Of a DNA stretch of 32,650 nucleotides, positions 1-7,400 are shown piece after piece. This stretch comes from Lachnospiraceae bacterium (lineage in GTDB: Bacteria; Bacillota; Clostridia; Lachnospirales; Lachnospiraceae). The stretch covers positions 1 through 32,650 of the forward strand of contig JAIECJ010000159.1 in the NCBI GenBank assembly GCA_029068555.1, given 5' to 3'. Both the position numbers and the translations under genes were made by a program. The notes beneath the pieces are model-generated. The model had not been told where the DNA came from, searched no databases, and was given only the letters and a program-made list of their open reading frames with translations. Position 1 is the first letter of the stretch; each line of letters opens with the position of its first letter.

Positions 1-1
1 C

Positions 2-130
2 AAAAAAGAACCCCGAGTACCTGGGATTGGACAGTCAAGTGCTTCAAAGATTGCTGATCAATATCATGGATATTTAGAGTATTATATTATTGATGGAAAA
101 TTTAATGCTGTGTTAGTCATGGCAGTTTGA
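2..130 (+). CDS. C-terminal end of a GHKL (AgrC-like) sensor histidine kinase, cut by the window edge
   Basis: The frame from base 2 is open for 42 codons to a TGA at 128-130. It has a short G-I-G motif followed by an A-D-Q-Y-H-G-Y-L-E segment and an alternating hydrophobic end. This is how the ATP-binding domain of GHKL/AgrC-type kinases ends: a G-x-G-L-like box, then a helix and the last beta strands. The kinase would autophosphorylate on sensing an extracellular peptide and pass the phosphate to a LytTR-type regulator. The AgrD-like peptide gene 210 bp downstream supports the AgrC reading. Only the last 42 residues are visible, so the membrane sensor part and any agrB or agrA lie outside the window. 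The family call rests on a short segment. Confidence 0.6.
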   Translation, partial: KKEPRVPGIGQSSASKIADQYHGYLEYYIIDGKFNAVLVMAV

Positions 131-155
131 TTTATACATATTTTTAAAAGGTTAT

Positions 156-213
156 ACTCCTTTTCGGACGGGTAATTAAATGTGGGTTACTTGATGTCTG
201 AGAAGGAGTTTTT
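156..213 (+). terminator. Rho-independent terminator after the sensor kinase
   Basis: Arms 156-169 and 196-209 pair over 14 bp with only two G-U wobbles, enclose 26 nt, and run into a five-T tract (209-213). This sits 25 bp after the kinase stop codon. It would separate the kinase transcript from the agrD-like gene, which therefore needs its own promoter. Confidence 0.6.
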
Positions 214-252
214 AGATTTTCGAATTTATGGAATAATTGGTTTGCAGAGTTC

Positions 253-326
253 GGACATAAAATGTTGAAATATGGACATTGGGTTTAAATATTTTGCCAA
301 TAGATGTATGATACAAAAAATATAAT
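253..326 (+). promoter_or_regulatory. Candidate agrD promoter with two direct repeats 21 bp apart
   Basis: GGACAT occurs at 253-258 and again at 274-279, start to start 21 bp, i.e. two helical turns on the same face. LytTR-family regulators such as AgrA bind 9-bp direct repeats separated by 12 bp, the same 21-bp period. A TATGAT at 307-312 could be the -10. No good -35 sits upstream of it, as expected for an activator-dependent promoter. TATAAT at 321-326 is too close to the ribosome binding site (GGAGG 328-332) to serve as the -10. The repeats do not match the staphylococcal AgrA consensus, so this rests on spacing and location. Confidence 0.35.
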
Positions 327-340
327 TGGAGGATAAGATT

Positions 341-496
341 ATGAAAGTAAAAAAAAGCTTCGGTAAAGGTGTAATGAAATGTTTAAATGTCTTGGCGTTA
401 TTGCTGGTTATGCAGACTGCCAATTCAGCATGTATATGGGTGGCTCATCAACCTGAATTTCCAGAAGCGGCTAATAAGCTAAAATTTAATAAGTGA
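341..496 (+). CDS. agrD: AgrD-like cyclic lactone autoinducer propeptide (51 aa)
   Basis: The ATG at 341 follows GGAGG (328-332) with an 8-nt spacer. The 51-aa product has the three-part layout of AgrD prepeptides. First comes a basic amphipathic leader (residues 1-17, many Lys). Then a hydrophobic stretch (18-26) leads into the core around Cys31. Last is an acidic/proline recognition tail, H-Q-P-E-F-P-E-A-A-N-K-L (36-47), matching the conserved P-E-x-P-x-x-x-x-K-L pattern that AgrB reads. By alignment with staphylococcal AgrD, the ring would be the five residues C-I-W-V-A (31-35), closed as a thiolactone by AgrB. The AgrC-like kinase end lies just upstream; agrB is not in the window. It is a quorum-sensing signal and might control the adjacent biosynthetic operon, which is inference. 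Confidence 0.8.
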   Translation: MKVKKSFGKGVMKCLNVLALLLVMQTANSACIWVAHQPEFPEAANKLKFNK

Positions 497-794
497 TTTG
501 TAAATGGTCGATATAATACGACTTTATATCTTCTATGTCAACTAGATTGATGTATAGGTAGTATAATATAGCACAAAACTCGAAGTGAAAAAAAGTGCAT
601 ACTTAACAACATGATACATACCATGTGATTTTATAAGTCGATATAATGTCGTATTATAGAGGTATTATGAAAAAAGTTGGGGGAGTGTTGTTAAAAGGAA
701 GAATATGTAATGCATGTAAATAAGAAATACAAAGAGAAATAGATTTCTTCAGCCTTTGACCTGCTGAAGTTGTACTTCTTATACAATTCCGGAT
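497..794. other. Gene-free, AT-rich interval with a repeated 11-bp motif
   Basis: I see no supported gene here. GTCGATATAAT occurs at 507-517 and at 637-647. The first copy is part of the near-palindrome GTCGATATAATACGAC (507-522). Bases 513-522 are the inverted complement of 648-657. These could be operator half-sites or leftovers of a mobile element. An 18-codon frame at 667-723 is too short and has no matching family that I recognise. TATAAT at 562-567 has no convincing -35. Confidence 0.35.
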
Positions 795-947
795 TCGCCT
801 TCGATAGAGTTGATGAGTTCAACAAGTGAATTGATGTCACTGGTTGTGTGTTTGATTTCAAAAGGTGTGGAAACAATTTTACCCAAAGGTCGCATAATAG
901 CAACCATACTTTTACCTTTTTGAACCATCGATACCTACTGCGTTCAT
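795..947 (-). pseudogene. IS110-family transposase, N-terminal fragment with a frameshift
   Basis: Read on the - strand from an ATG at 947-945, with AAGGAG just upstream, the product starts M-N-A-V-G-I-D-G-S-K and then hits a stop. Removing one base from the A run near 918-922 restores S-K-G-K-S-M-V-A-I-M-R-P. The frame then continues as F-E-I-K-H-T-T-S-D with a leucine-rich helix. That is the start of the DEDD (RuvC-like) domain of IS110 transposases, whose N-terminus reads M-x-x-V-G-I-D-V-S-K with the catalytic Asp in G-I-D. Homology ends near 795 after about 50 of an expected 300-450 residues. The element is therefore dead by both frameshift and truncation. Confidence 0.7.
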
Positions 948-949
948 AA

Positions 950-1180
950 ATTTGTCACTCCTTCAGATTATTGCAATGGATAAGTACCAGATTTACTCAT
1001 TGCCTATTCAAGCTATTGTGGTGTGACACGAACGTACCTAAGGCAGTTCAACCTGCATAAAACGAACGCTGCGAATGAGGAGCTGGTTATCAGTCTACTG
1101 TACGGACGCGAAGTCCAAGAAAGGAGAAGATATCCAATTGTTACCTACATTCTGACAGCTTATGCAACAAGATGGATAAT
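950..1180 (-). ncRNA. Upstream non-coding end of the IS110 remnant; possible bridge-RNA locus
   Basis: IS110 elements carry a non-coding end ahead of the transposase gene that encodes a structured bridge RNA pairing with donor and target DNA. Here about 230 bp upstream of the transposase start hold no gene. They contain several short hairpins: GGAC/GTCC around 1104-1116, GCAG/CTGC around 1042-1055, and CTG/CAG around 1083-1093. The location and size fit a bridge-RNA region. The exact ends and fold cannot be fixed by eye, and the partner transposase is broken, so any RNA may be a relic. Confidence 0.3.
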
Positions 1181-1195
1181 AACCTAACTGGCTGC

Positions 1196-1359
1196 TAGAG
1201 CGTGTTTGAAAAATCATTCCTGCCATCTGCACGCCCCACTTTGCGTGATATTTGCACCAAATTCAGTCACCGTAGCCCGCTACGCCTCCTTCATTTGGCA
1301 CAAATCTCCCACAAATTGTGACGCACATCTGTCAGAAAGCATTTTTCAAACACGCTCTA
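1196..1359. mobile_element. 164-bp hairpin MITE with 19-bp perfect terminal inverted repeats
   Basis: The ends TAGAGCGTGTTTGAAAAAT (1196-1214) and its exact inverted complement (1341-1359) frame an element that is an imperfect palindrome throughout. The apex CGTAGC-CC-GCTACG (1271-1284) sits exactly at the centre, 1277.5. The outermost TA at each end looks like the TA target duplication made by IS630/Tc1-mariner-type transposases. There is no coding capacity; the open frame crossing it, with an ATG at 1206, is an artefact of low stop density. It lies directly upstream of the truncated accD and the operon. It could therefore have brought or destroyed promoter sequence, or form a strong RNA hairpin at the start of the message. 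Confidence 0.85.
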
Positions 1360-1412
1360 GGTATATTATCCATAAATATATTGTAGTAGAAGAGAGAAGG
1401 AAAGGGGATAGT

Positions 1413-1775
1413 ATGGAAACCGAATATCGGGAATGCAAAAAGTGCAATGGCAAGATTTTACGAACTGTTTTAAATGCTAATCATTCTGTGTGTCCTAATT
1501 GCGGAAACTACTTAAGATATCATGCTAGGCGCAGGATTACAGCGCTTGCTGATAATGGATTATTTAACGAGTGGACGGATAAAGGGGGAACCTCCAATCC
1601 ATTGAAAGATGAATCTTATGTTGAAACACTTACAAAAGTTAAGTTGAAGCACAATTTAGAGGAAGCTGTTATTGGTGGTGAAATTTGGGTGAACGGCGTT
1701 AAAACAGTGATCGGTGTTATGGACACTAGATTCCTCATGGCCAGCATGGGGCATGTTGTTGGGGAGCAAAAATGA
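1413..1775 (+). CDS. accD: Truncated acetyl-CoA carboxylase beta subunit (AccD), N-terminal 120 aa only
   Basis: AccD is the carboxyltransferase beta subunit that, with AccA, makes malonyl-CoA. Residues 1-30 hold the four-cysteine zinc ribbon (C8, C11, C27, C30). Next is the R-I-T-A-L-A-D region, then the start of the crotonase-like fold, ending at the G-V-M-D-x-x-F-x-x-x-S-M-G-H-V-V-G-E signature. It stops there with Q-K-stop. Normal AccD runs about 280-300 aa, so the CoA-binding and catalytic part is missing. The ATG at 1413 is preferred because AAAGGGGA (1401-1408) precedes it; the in-frame ATG at 1206 lies inside the MITE. The next short ORF overlaps its stop by ATGA. It is probably a non-functional relic, or at most a free zinc-ribbon protein. 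Confidence 0.7.
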   Translation: METEYRECKKCNGKILRTVLNANHSVCPNCGNYLRYHARRRITALADNGLFNEWTDKGGTSNPLKDESYVETLTKVKLKHNLEEAVIGGEIWVNGVKTVIGVMDTRFLMASMGHVVGEQK

Positions 1776-1942
1776 AAATTGTAGATCGAATCATAAAGGA
1801 AGATGAAGCTGTTACAAGGGATAATATATCAGCTGTGTGCAGTGAGCTTCGAGATCATATGAACAGATTTTTTTCAAGATTTGACAGAAGAACCTCTCGC
1901 GAAATAGTTAGGCAGAGATACCTTCGATTTAGAAAGTATTGA
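1772..1942 (+). CDS. Short ORF of unknown function (56 aa), possibly decayed
   Basis: It starts in an ATGA overlap with the truncated accD stop and runs 56 codons. The first 37 residues look like ordinary soluble protein (V-D-R-I-I-K-E-D-E, then S-E-L-R-D-H-M-N-R-F-F). The last 19 are unusually Arg-rich. In another frame the same DNA reads F-F-Q-D-L-T-E-E-P-L-A-K, then a stop, then L-G-R-D-T-F-D-L-E-S-I-D up to the racemase start. That suggests a frameshift in a run of T (1866-1873) in a once longer gene. I do not recognise the family. It may have no function beyond coupling translation to the racemase. Confidence 0.3.
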   Translation: MKIVDRIIKEDEAVTRDNISAVCSELRDHMNRFFSRFDRRTSREIVRQRYLRFRKY

Positions 1943-1955
1943 TCGAGGCGGTAAG

Positions 1956-3587
1956 ATGTCAAGGTATAAAACAATTGGAATCATTGGTGGAATGGGCCCT
2001 TTGGCAACCTGTGATATGTACAGAAAGATTATTTTACATACTCGGGCGGATAAAGACAGTGAGCATCTTCATATCATTATAGACAGCAATTCGGATATAC
2101 CCGATCGAACCAAGGCAATTCTATACCACGGAAAAAGCCCGGTGAAATACCTAAAAAAAAGTGCACAAAGACTTGAACAATGCGGAGCTGAACTGATTAT
2201 TATTGCCTGTAATACCTCACATTATTTTTTGGATAAGGTAAGAAGCAGTGTAAAAGTACCGATTCTAAGCATGATTGATGTAACGCTAAGCGCAGCAAAA
2301 AGAAAAGGGATCACAAAAGCCGCTCTTTTTGCAACAGAGGGTACTGTAAAGTCGGGAATCTATACAACTGAATTTGAGAGGAATGGAATAGAGCTTCTAT
2401 TACCTGATGATATACAGCAGGGCATCATAACAGATGCAATTTACAGGTGTATTAAGGCAGGAAAAGATGGCAATGACTCACAGGATATTCAAAGACTTGT
2501 AAACAGGTTTGAAGCTGAAGGTGCACAGGCAGTGATATTGGGATGCACTGAGCTTCCTATATTTATGCAGACACAAGACATAGCTGGTGAATTTATTGAT
2601 CCTTCACTGGAACTCGCAAAAGCAGTTATTCTTGCCGCAGGCGCAGAACTAAAAGAAGAAAGGAATTTTATGATGAATGATATTATATCTGTTAAAGGAT
2701 TAAAGAAAAAATATGGAAATTTTCAGGCGGTAAAGGGAATTGATTTTTCTGTAAAAAAAGGTCAGCTGTTTGCCTTTCTGGGACCTAACGGAGCAGGTAA
2801 ATCAACAACCATTAATATGCTTTGTACCTTGCTTTCGCCTAGTGAAGGAGAGGTGACAATCAATGGATATGACCTTAAAAAGAAGCCTGAGAAGATACGA
2901 GACAGCATTGGCGTTGTTTTTCAAGATAGCCTTCTGGATTCTGTACTTACAGTAAGAGAGAACTTAAGAGTGAGAGCTGGCTTTTATTATTCTGATAAGA
3001 CTCAAATAAATGAAGCCATTGAAAAAGCCGCTAAGGCAGCAGACATTATTGATTTTATTGACAGGCCTTACGGCAAGCTTTCCGGTGGTCAGAGAAGAAG
3101 AGCAGATATTGCAAGAGCACTTCTTAATACACCGAAAATTCTGTTTCTTGATGAACCGACCACAGGACTTGATCCCCAGACTAGGAAGAACGTGTGGGAG
3201 ACAGTATTGAAGCTCCAGAGGGAAAATGACATGACAATTTTCCTCACAACTCACTACATGGAAGAGTCAAGGGATGCGGATGAAGTAGTCATCATCGATG
3301 GAGGTCAGATTGCAGTTCAGGGAACACCTCTGGAACTGAAAGAGAAATATAGTGCAGAAATATTAAAGATGTCTACAAACGATGATGAGAAGATGGAAGA
3401 ACTGCTTAATGAATTAGATGCTGATTTTGAAAAGAATGGACAGGCATATTTTGTAAAACTTAAGAACACCAAGGAAGCGATTCCAATTCTTAACAAAGTA
3501 AATGATGTCCTTGAGACCTTTGAAGTACTTCACGGAACAATGGACGATGTATTTTTGAATGTTACAGGTAAGGAGATAAGAGAATGA
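1956..3587 (+). CDS. Asp/Glu racemase fused in frame to a DrrA-like ABC transporter ATPase (543 aa)
   Basis: Residues 1-236 are a PLP-independent aspartate/glutamate racemase. They start I-G-I-I-G-G-M-G-P and carry both catalytic cysteines, Cys85 in A-C-N-T-S-H and Cys197 in G-C-T-E-L-P. Residues 240-543 are a full ABC-2 ATPase. Walker A is G-P-N-G-A-G-K-S (276-283), the signature is L-S-G-G-Q (375-379), Walker B is I-L-F-L-D-E-P (395-401), and a DrrA-type C-terminal extension follows. The two are normally separate proteins. No stop separates them, but GAAAGGA (2658-2664) precedes two in-frame ATGs (2670, 2673), so the ATPase may also be made alone. The racemase could provide a D-amino acid to the NRPS, and the ATPase pairs with the permease that follows by ATGA overlap. 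Either a true fusion or a recent stop-codon loss fits. Confidence 0.85.
   Translation: MSRYKTIGIIGGMGPLATCDMYRKIILHTRADKDSEHLHIIIDSNSDIPDRTKAILYHGKSPVKYLKKSAQRLEQCGAELIIIACNTSHYFLDKVRSSVKVPILSMIDVTLSAAKRKGITKAALFATEGTVKSGIYTTEFERNGIELLLPDDIQQGIITDAIYRCIKAGKDGNDSQDIQRLVNRFEAEGAQAVILGCTELPIFMQTQDIAGEFIDPSLELAKAVILAAGAELKEERNFMMNDIISVKGLKKKYGNFQAVKGIDFSVKKGQLFAFLGPNGAGKSTTINMLCTLLSPSEGEVTINGYDLKKKPEKIRDSIGVVFQDSLLDSVLTVRENLRVRAGFYYSDKTQINEAIEKAAKAADIIDFIDRPYGKLSGGQRRRADIARALLNTPKILFLDEPTTGLDPQTRKNVWETVLKLQRENDMTIFLTTHYMEESRDADEVVIIDGGQIAVQGTPLELKEKYSAEILKMSTNDDEKMEELLNELDADFEKNGQAYFVKLKNTKEAIPILNKVNDVLETFEVLHGTMDDVFLNVTGKEIRE
2658..2675 (+). promoter_or_regulatory. Internal ribosome binding site that could start the ABC ATPase separately
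   Basis: GAAAGGA at 2658-2664 lies 5 nt before ATG 2670 and 8 nt before ATG 2673. It sits exactly at the junction between the racemase and ATPase domains. From 2673 the product would be a 304-aa protein beginning M-N-D-I-I-S-V-K-G-L-K-K-K-Y, the usual start of a stand-alone DrrA-type ATPase. Confidence 0.5.
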
Positions 3588-4444
3588 GAGGAATGTTAAA
3601 AAGGAATTTGAGTATATATTTTAGGGATAAGGCGGCAGTGTTTTTCTCACTGTTCGGAGCTCTTTTGATAATTGTTCTCTATGCACTTTTCCTTGGAGAT
3701 ACAATGACAGATTCTATACAGATGGATATAAATGGTGCATTCATCATGAATAGCTGGGTAATGGGAGGACTCATTGCAGCAGCAACTATGACAACCAGCA
3801 TGGGTGCATATGGCGTTATGGTAAATGATGAAGCGAATAAAAACTATAGAGATTTCTATACTTCTCCCGTCAAGAAGTCCAAGATAATCGGAGCCTATAT
3901 GCTTAACTCGATTGCCATTGGCGTCATTATGACTCTGATTACTTTTGCACTGGCAGAGATATATATTGTGGCAAATGATGGAGAACTGCTCACAGCACAG
4001 CAGGCACTCAAGGTTTTCGGAGTAATCTTCCTTACTGTTTTGTCATCAAGCTCAATTGTAGGATTTACCTGCACATTTCTTAATTCATCCCAGTCTTTTT
4101 CAGGGTGCTCGATTCTGATTGGTGCATCGATCGGTTTCTTGGTTGGAGCATATGTTCCGATTGGTCATCTTCCGGATGCGGTTCAGAAGGTAATGTGTTT
4201 CCTTCCGTGCACTCATTCTGCGGCACTTTTGAGACAGATCATGACAGAAACGGCTATTGAGATAGGACTTAAAGATTTTCCTGAGGAATTCATTCTGGGC
4301 TTCCGTGAGGAGATGGGAATTCTTATTAAGATTGGAGATACTCAGTGCACTCCTAATATTCATCTGGCGTTTATCATAGGATCAGCTGTTTTGTTTTACT
4401 TATTATCACTTATTCGAATCACTTTTTTCAAAAAAACAAAGTGA
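3584..4444 (+). CDS. ABC-2 type (DrrB-like) transporter permease
   Basis: This is the membrane half of an ABC-2 exporter, translationally coupled to the ATPase by an ATGA overlap at 3584. The 286 residues show about six hydrophobic segments: near 17-39, 57-80, 101-129, 143-165, 173-193 and 260-282. The N-terminus is the short basic amphipathic kind (M-R-G-M-L-K-R-N-L-S-I-Y-F-R-D-K) typical of DrrB/ABC-2 permeases. A short loop, N-K-N-Y-R-D-F-Y-T-S-P (85-95), lies before segment 3 and resembles the coupling region that contacts the ATPase. Its place just ahead of the NRPS suggests export of, or self-protection against, the pathway product. The substrate is not shown by sequence. Confidence 0.85.
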   Translation: MRGMLKRNLSIYFRDKAAVFFSLFGALLIIVLYALFLGDTMTDSIQMDINGAFIMNSWVMGGLIAAATMTTSMGAYGVMVNDEANKNYRDFYTSPVKKSKIIGAYMLNSIAIGVIMTLITFALAEIYIVANDGELLTAQQALKVFGVIFLTVLSSSSIVGFTCTFLNSSQSFSGCSILIGASIGFLVGAYVPIGHLPDAVQKVMCFLPCTHSAALLRQIMTETAIEIGLKDFPEEFILGFREEMGILIKIGDTQCTPNIHLAFIIGSAVLFYLLSLIRITFFKKTK

Positions 4445-4457
4445 TAAATACTAACGT

Positions 4458-7400
4458 GTGAATAATATGGGACTACTGACGAAAAGTTTATCAAGTGAAG
4501 TAATAAAACAAGCAGCTGAAGCTCCAACGAGTATTGCGGTTGAATACAAAGATAAAAAGATTACATATTCAGAGTTGGTCTCTCAGATGATGCATAAGGC
4601 ATCCTTCTTTGAGCAGAAGGGAATCTATGATGAAAAGATCCTAATTCTCAAGGATAAAAGCGATGAGATTCCAACGGATATTTTGGGAATCATTCATTCT
4701 GGTAATGCTTTTGTACCACTACATGCACAATGGCCTGACAAGCAACTGATGACGGTCCTGTCAAATACAGAAGCTCGTTATATTTTTACAGAAGAAAGAT
4801 ATCTGGACAGGATATCTGAGATTGCTGAATTGGTAGGTGTAACACTTACTGTTTTGATTAGTTGTTCAAAAAATGATTATAAAAAGAATAATCTTCTAAT
4901 CGAAAACCTGGGTACACCGGATTTTGATAAAAATATAAATTTTCCCTTAAAGTACAATGACAAGTGCTATATTTACCATACCTCGGGTTCCACGGCGGAT
5001 GCCAAGGAAATCCTGGGGAGTCAGGAAAGCGTTCTGCATTTCATAGAATGGGAAAAAAGCGAATTTAAGATTGATGAGAAGATAAGGGTGAGTATGCTTG
5101 CAAGCATAACCTTTGATTCAGTGTTAAGGGATATCTTTTTACCGCTCATGTCGGGTGGAACCATTTGTATTCCTGAGGATGATGTGATTTATGACAGCAT
5201 TAAGCTTGCGGATTTCCTGCATGAAAAAGGAATAACACATATTCATACGGTTCCTACTCTGTATCGTGGGTGGATTGGTGAGATAAGAACAGGAATGATG
5301 CCTCATCTAAAGTATATCCTACTTTCGGGAGAACCGGTTGAAAGTGAAGACCTGCGAAGGTGCATGAAGGCCTTTTGTGGCCAGGTTCAATTGGTAAACC
5401 TATATGGGGCAACCGAGACATGTATGATCAGATTCTTTTACAGGTTACGACCAGAGGATTTGGAAAAAAGCGAGATTCCCGTAGGCTTTCCTCTTCCGGG
5501 TACCTGCGCAAAGATATTGAATGAAGAAGGTAGGGAATGCGCACCGGGCGAGGCCGGTGAGATTCATGTAATCACCGATCATTCAACTTATGGGTACTTT
5601 AATAACCCTAATCAAAATAAAAAGAATTTTGTAAAACTCGACGATATCAGAGCTGAATACAGAACAGGAGATATCGGCTATCTGGACGAAAAGGGATGCC
5701 TATACTGCGTCGGACGAAAGGATTATCAGGTAAAAGTCAGAGGAATGAAAGTCAATCTCAAGGAGATAGAGGAGATCATCAATTCCTACCCTGAAGTAAT
5801 GATGTCAGCTGTTGTTACGAAGATTGGAAGTACCGGAGAAAAAATAATTGCGGCTTACTATGTAGCAGAATCGGAAAAAGATCTTTACAAGGAACTCATC
5901 GACTATCTGGATAAATATCTTCCCTATTATATGGTGCCTTCTTTGTTGTGCCAGCTAGAGAGTCTTCCAAAACTTGTTAACGGAAAAATAGATAAAAGAG
6001 TTCTTGAGGAAATGCAGGATGTTGCCATAAAGGATGAGATTAAACATCCCTACACTGCAGATGAAATAATGCTTGCAGAGTTATGGACACAGGTTCTTGA
6101 AATTACTGAAACAAATATAGGCGTGGACCAGGATTTCTTCAGACTGGGAGGACAGTCTCTAAAGGCAGCGAAACTTGTTTACAGAATAAAGCAAGTCTTT
6201 GGAATTGAAATGCAGGTAAAGGATATTTTTATCCACAGAACCATTGTCAGCCAGCTTGAGTATATTTCAAAGAATTCAGATACTAAAATTGTCTTTGAAG
6301 CTTTAAAGCATGCGGATAAAAAGGCTGCCTATGGAGCGTCCATGGTTCAAAAAAGAATTTTTTATGCAGAAGCAGCAAGCAACACCCCTCTGTATAACAT
6401 GCCATTAGCATTCCTTTTAAGAGGAAATGTAGATGAGGAGAAGGTAAGAACTTCACTTCAGATTATTTTGGACAGACATGAGGCACTTAGGACAAATCTA
6501 ATGTTTGACGGCGAGATGATTGTTCAGAAGATATGGGATAAGAGAGAACTTCCCTTTGAAATAAGAGAAGCACTCGGAGGGACTATAAATGATATCCTTA
6601 CGGAATGCATCAGGCCTTTTAGCCTTGAGAAAGATGTTCTTTTCAGAGCGTATCTTTATTACATCGGGGACAAGGAATACATACTCTTCTGGGATATGCA
6701 TCATTGCATCAGTGACGGAATCAGTGAAGAAATAATAAAAAGTGAATTCATCAGACTTTACAAAGGGGAGGTGCTTCCTCCTCCGAAATATCAATATCGT
6801 GACTATTCCGAATGGATGCTAGGAAGAAAGCAGGATAATTCTTACTGGTTAAATGAACTGAAAAACGGAAATTTCAGTTTGAATCTCCCGACAGACTATA
6901 AACGAAGCAAAGACAGAAAATTCATTGGTTCAAATGAAAGGATTTTGCTAAAAAATGAGCTTTACAGAAAGCTGATTAACTTTGTAGAAAACGAAGGTTT
7001 GACACTGTACAGCATTCTGCTTTCAGCGATGTATATCACCCTTAGTCGCTATACGGGACAGAATGACATTATCTTAGGTACTGTAAGTTCAGGCAGAGAA
7101 ATTGAAGAAACAGAGGAGCTTGTGGGCCCTTTTATTTCAGTTTATGCCATGAGAAACATTGTAAAGGAAGATGAGAATGTCTTTTCATTTATAAGAAATG
7201 TATATGAAAAAACACTTGAGATGATGTCACATAGCAATTATAGCTTTAACGACCTTTTGGCAGAGCTACCTATATCAAGAAGCGGGACCAGACTTCCGCT
7301 CATTGAGACCATGCTGATTTTGCAAAACATGGATAAGGCAATTATGGAATGTGAGGGTATGACCATTAGGCCGTTGGAGGTTACTAGAGGAACATCCAAA

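Noticed and set aside
667-723. 18-codon frame with a Gly-Gly, as a possible small peptide
   Set aside because: Weak start context, no family features and no partner genes; likely chance.
691-903. 70-aa minus-strand frame over the IS110 relic
   Set aside because: It is out of frame with the recognisable transposase sequence, which needs a one-base correction in another frame.
1206-1412. In-frame N-terminal extension of the accD fragment
   Set aside because: It lies in the MITE and the short gap after it, has no RBS, and adds residues unrelated to AccD; ATG 1413 has a good RBS and starts the zinc ribbon.
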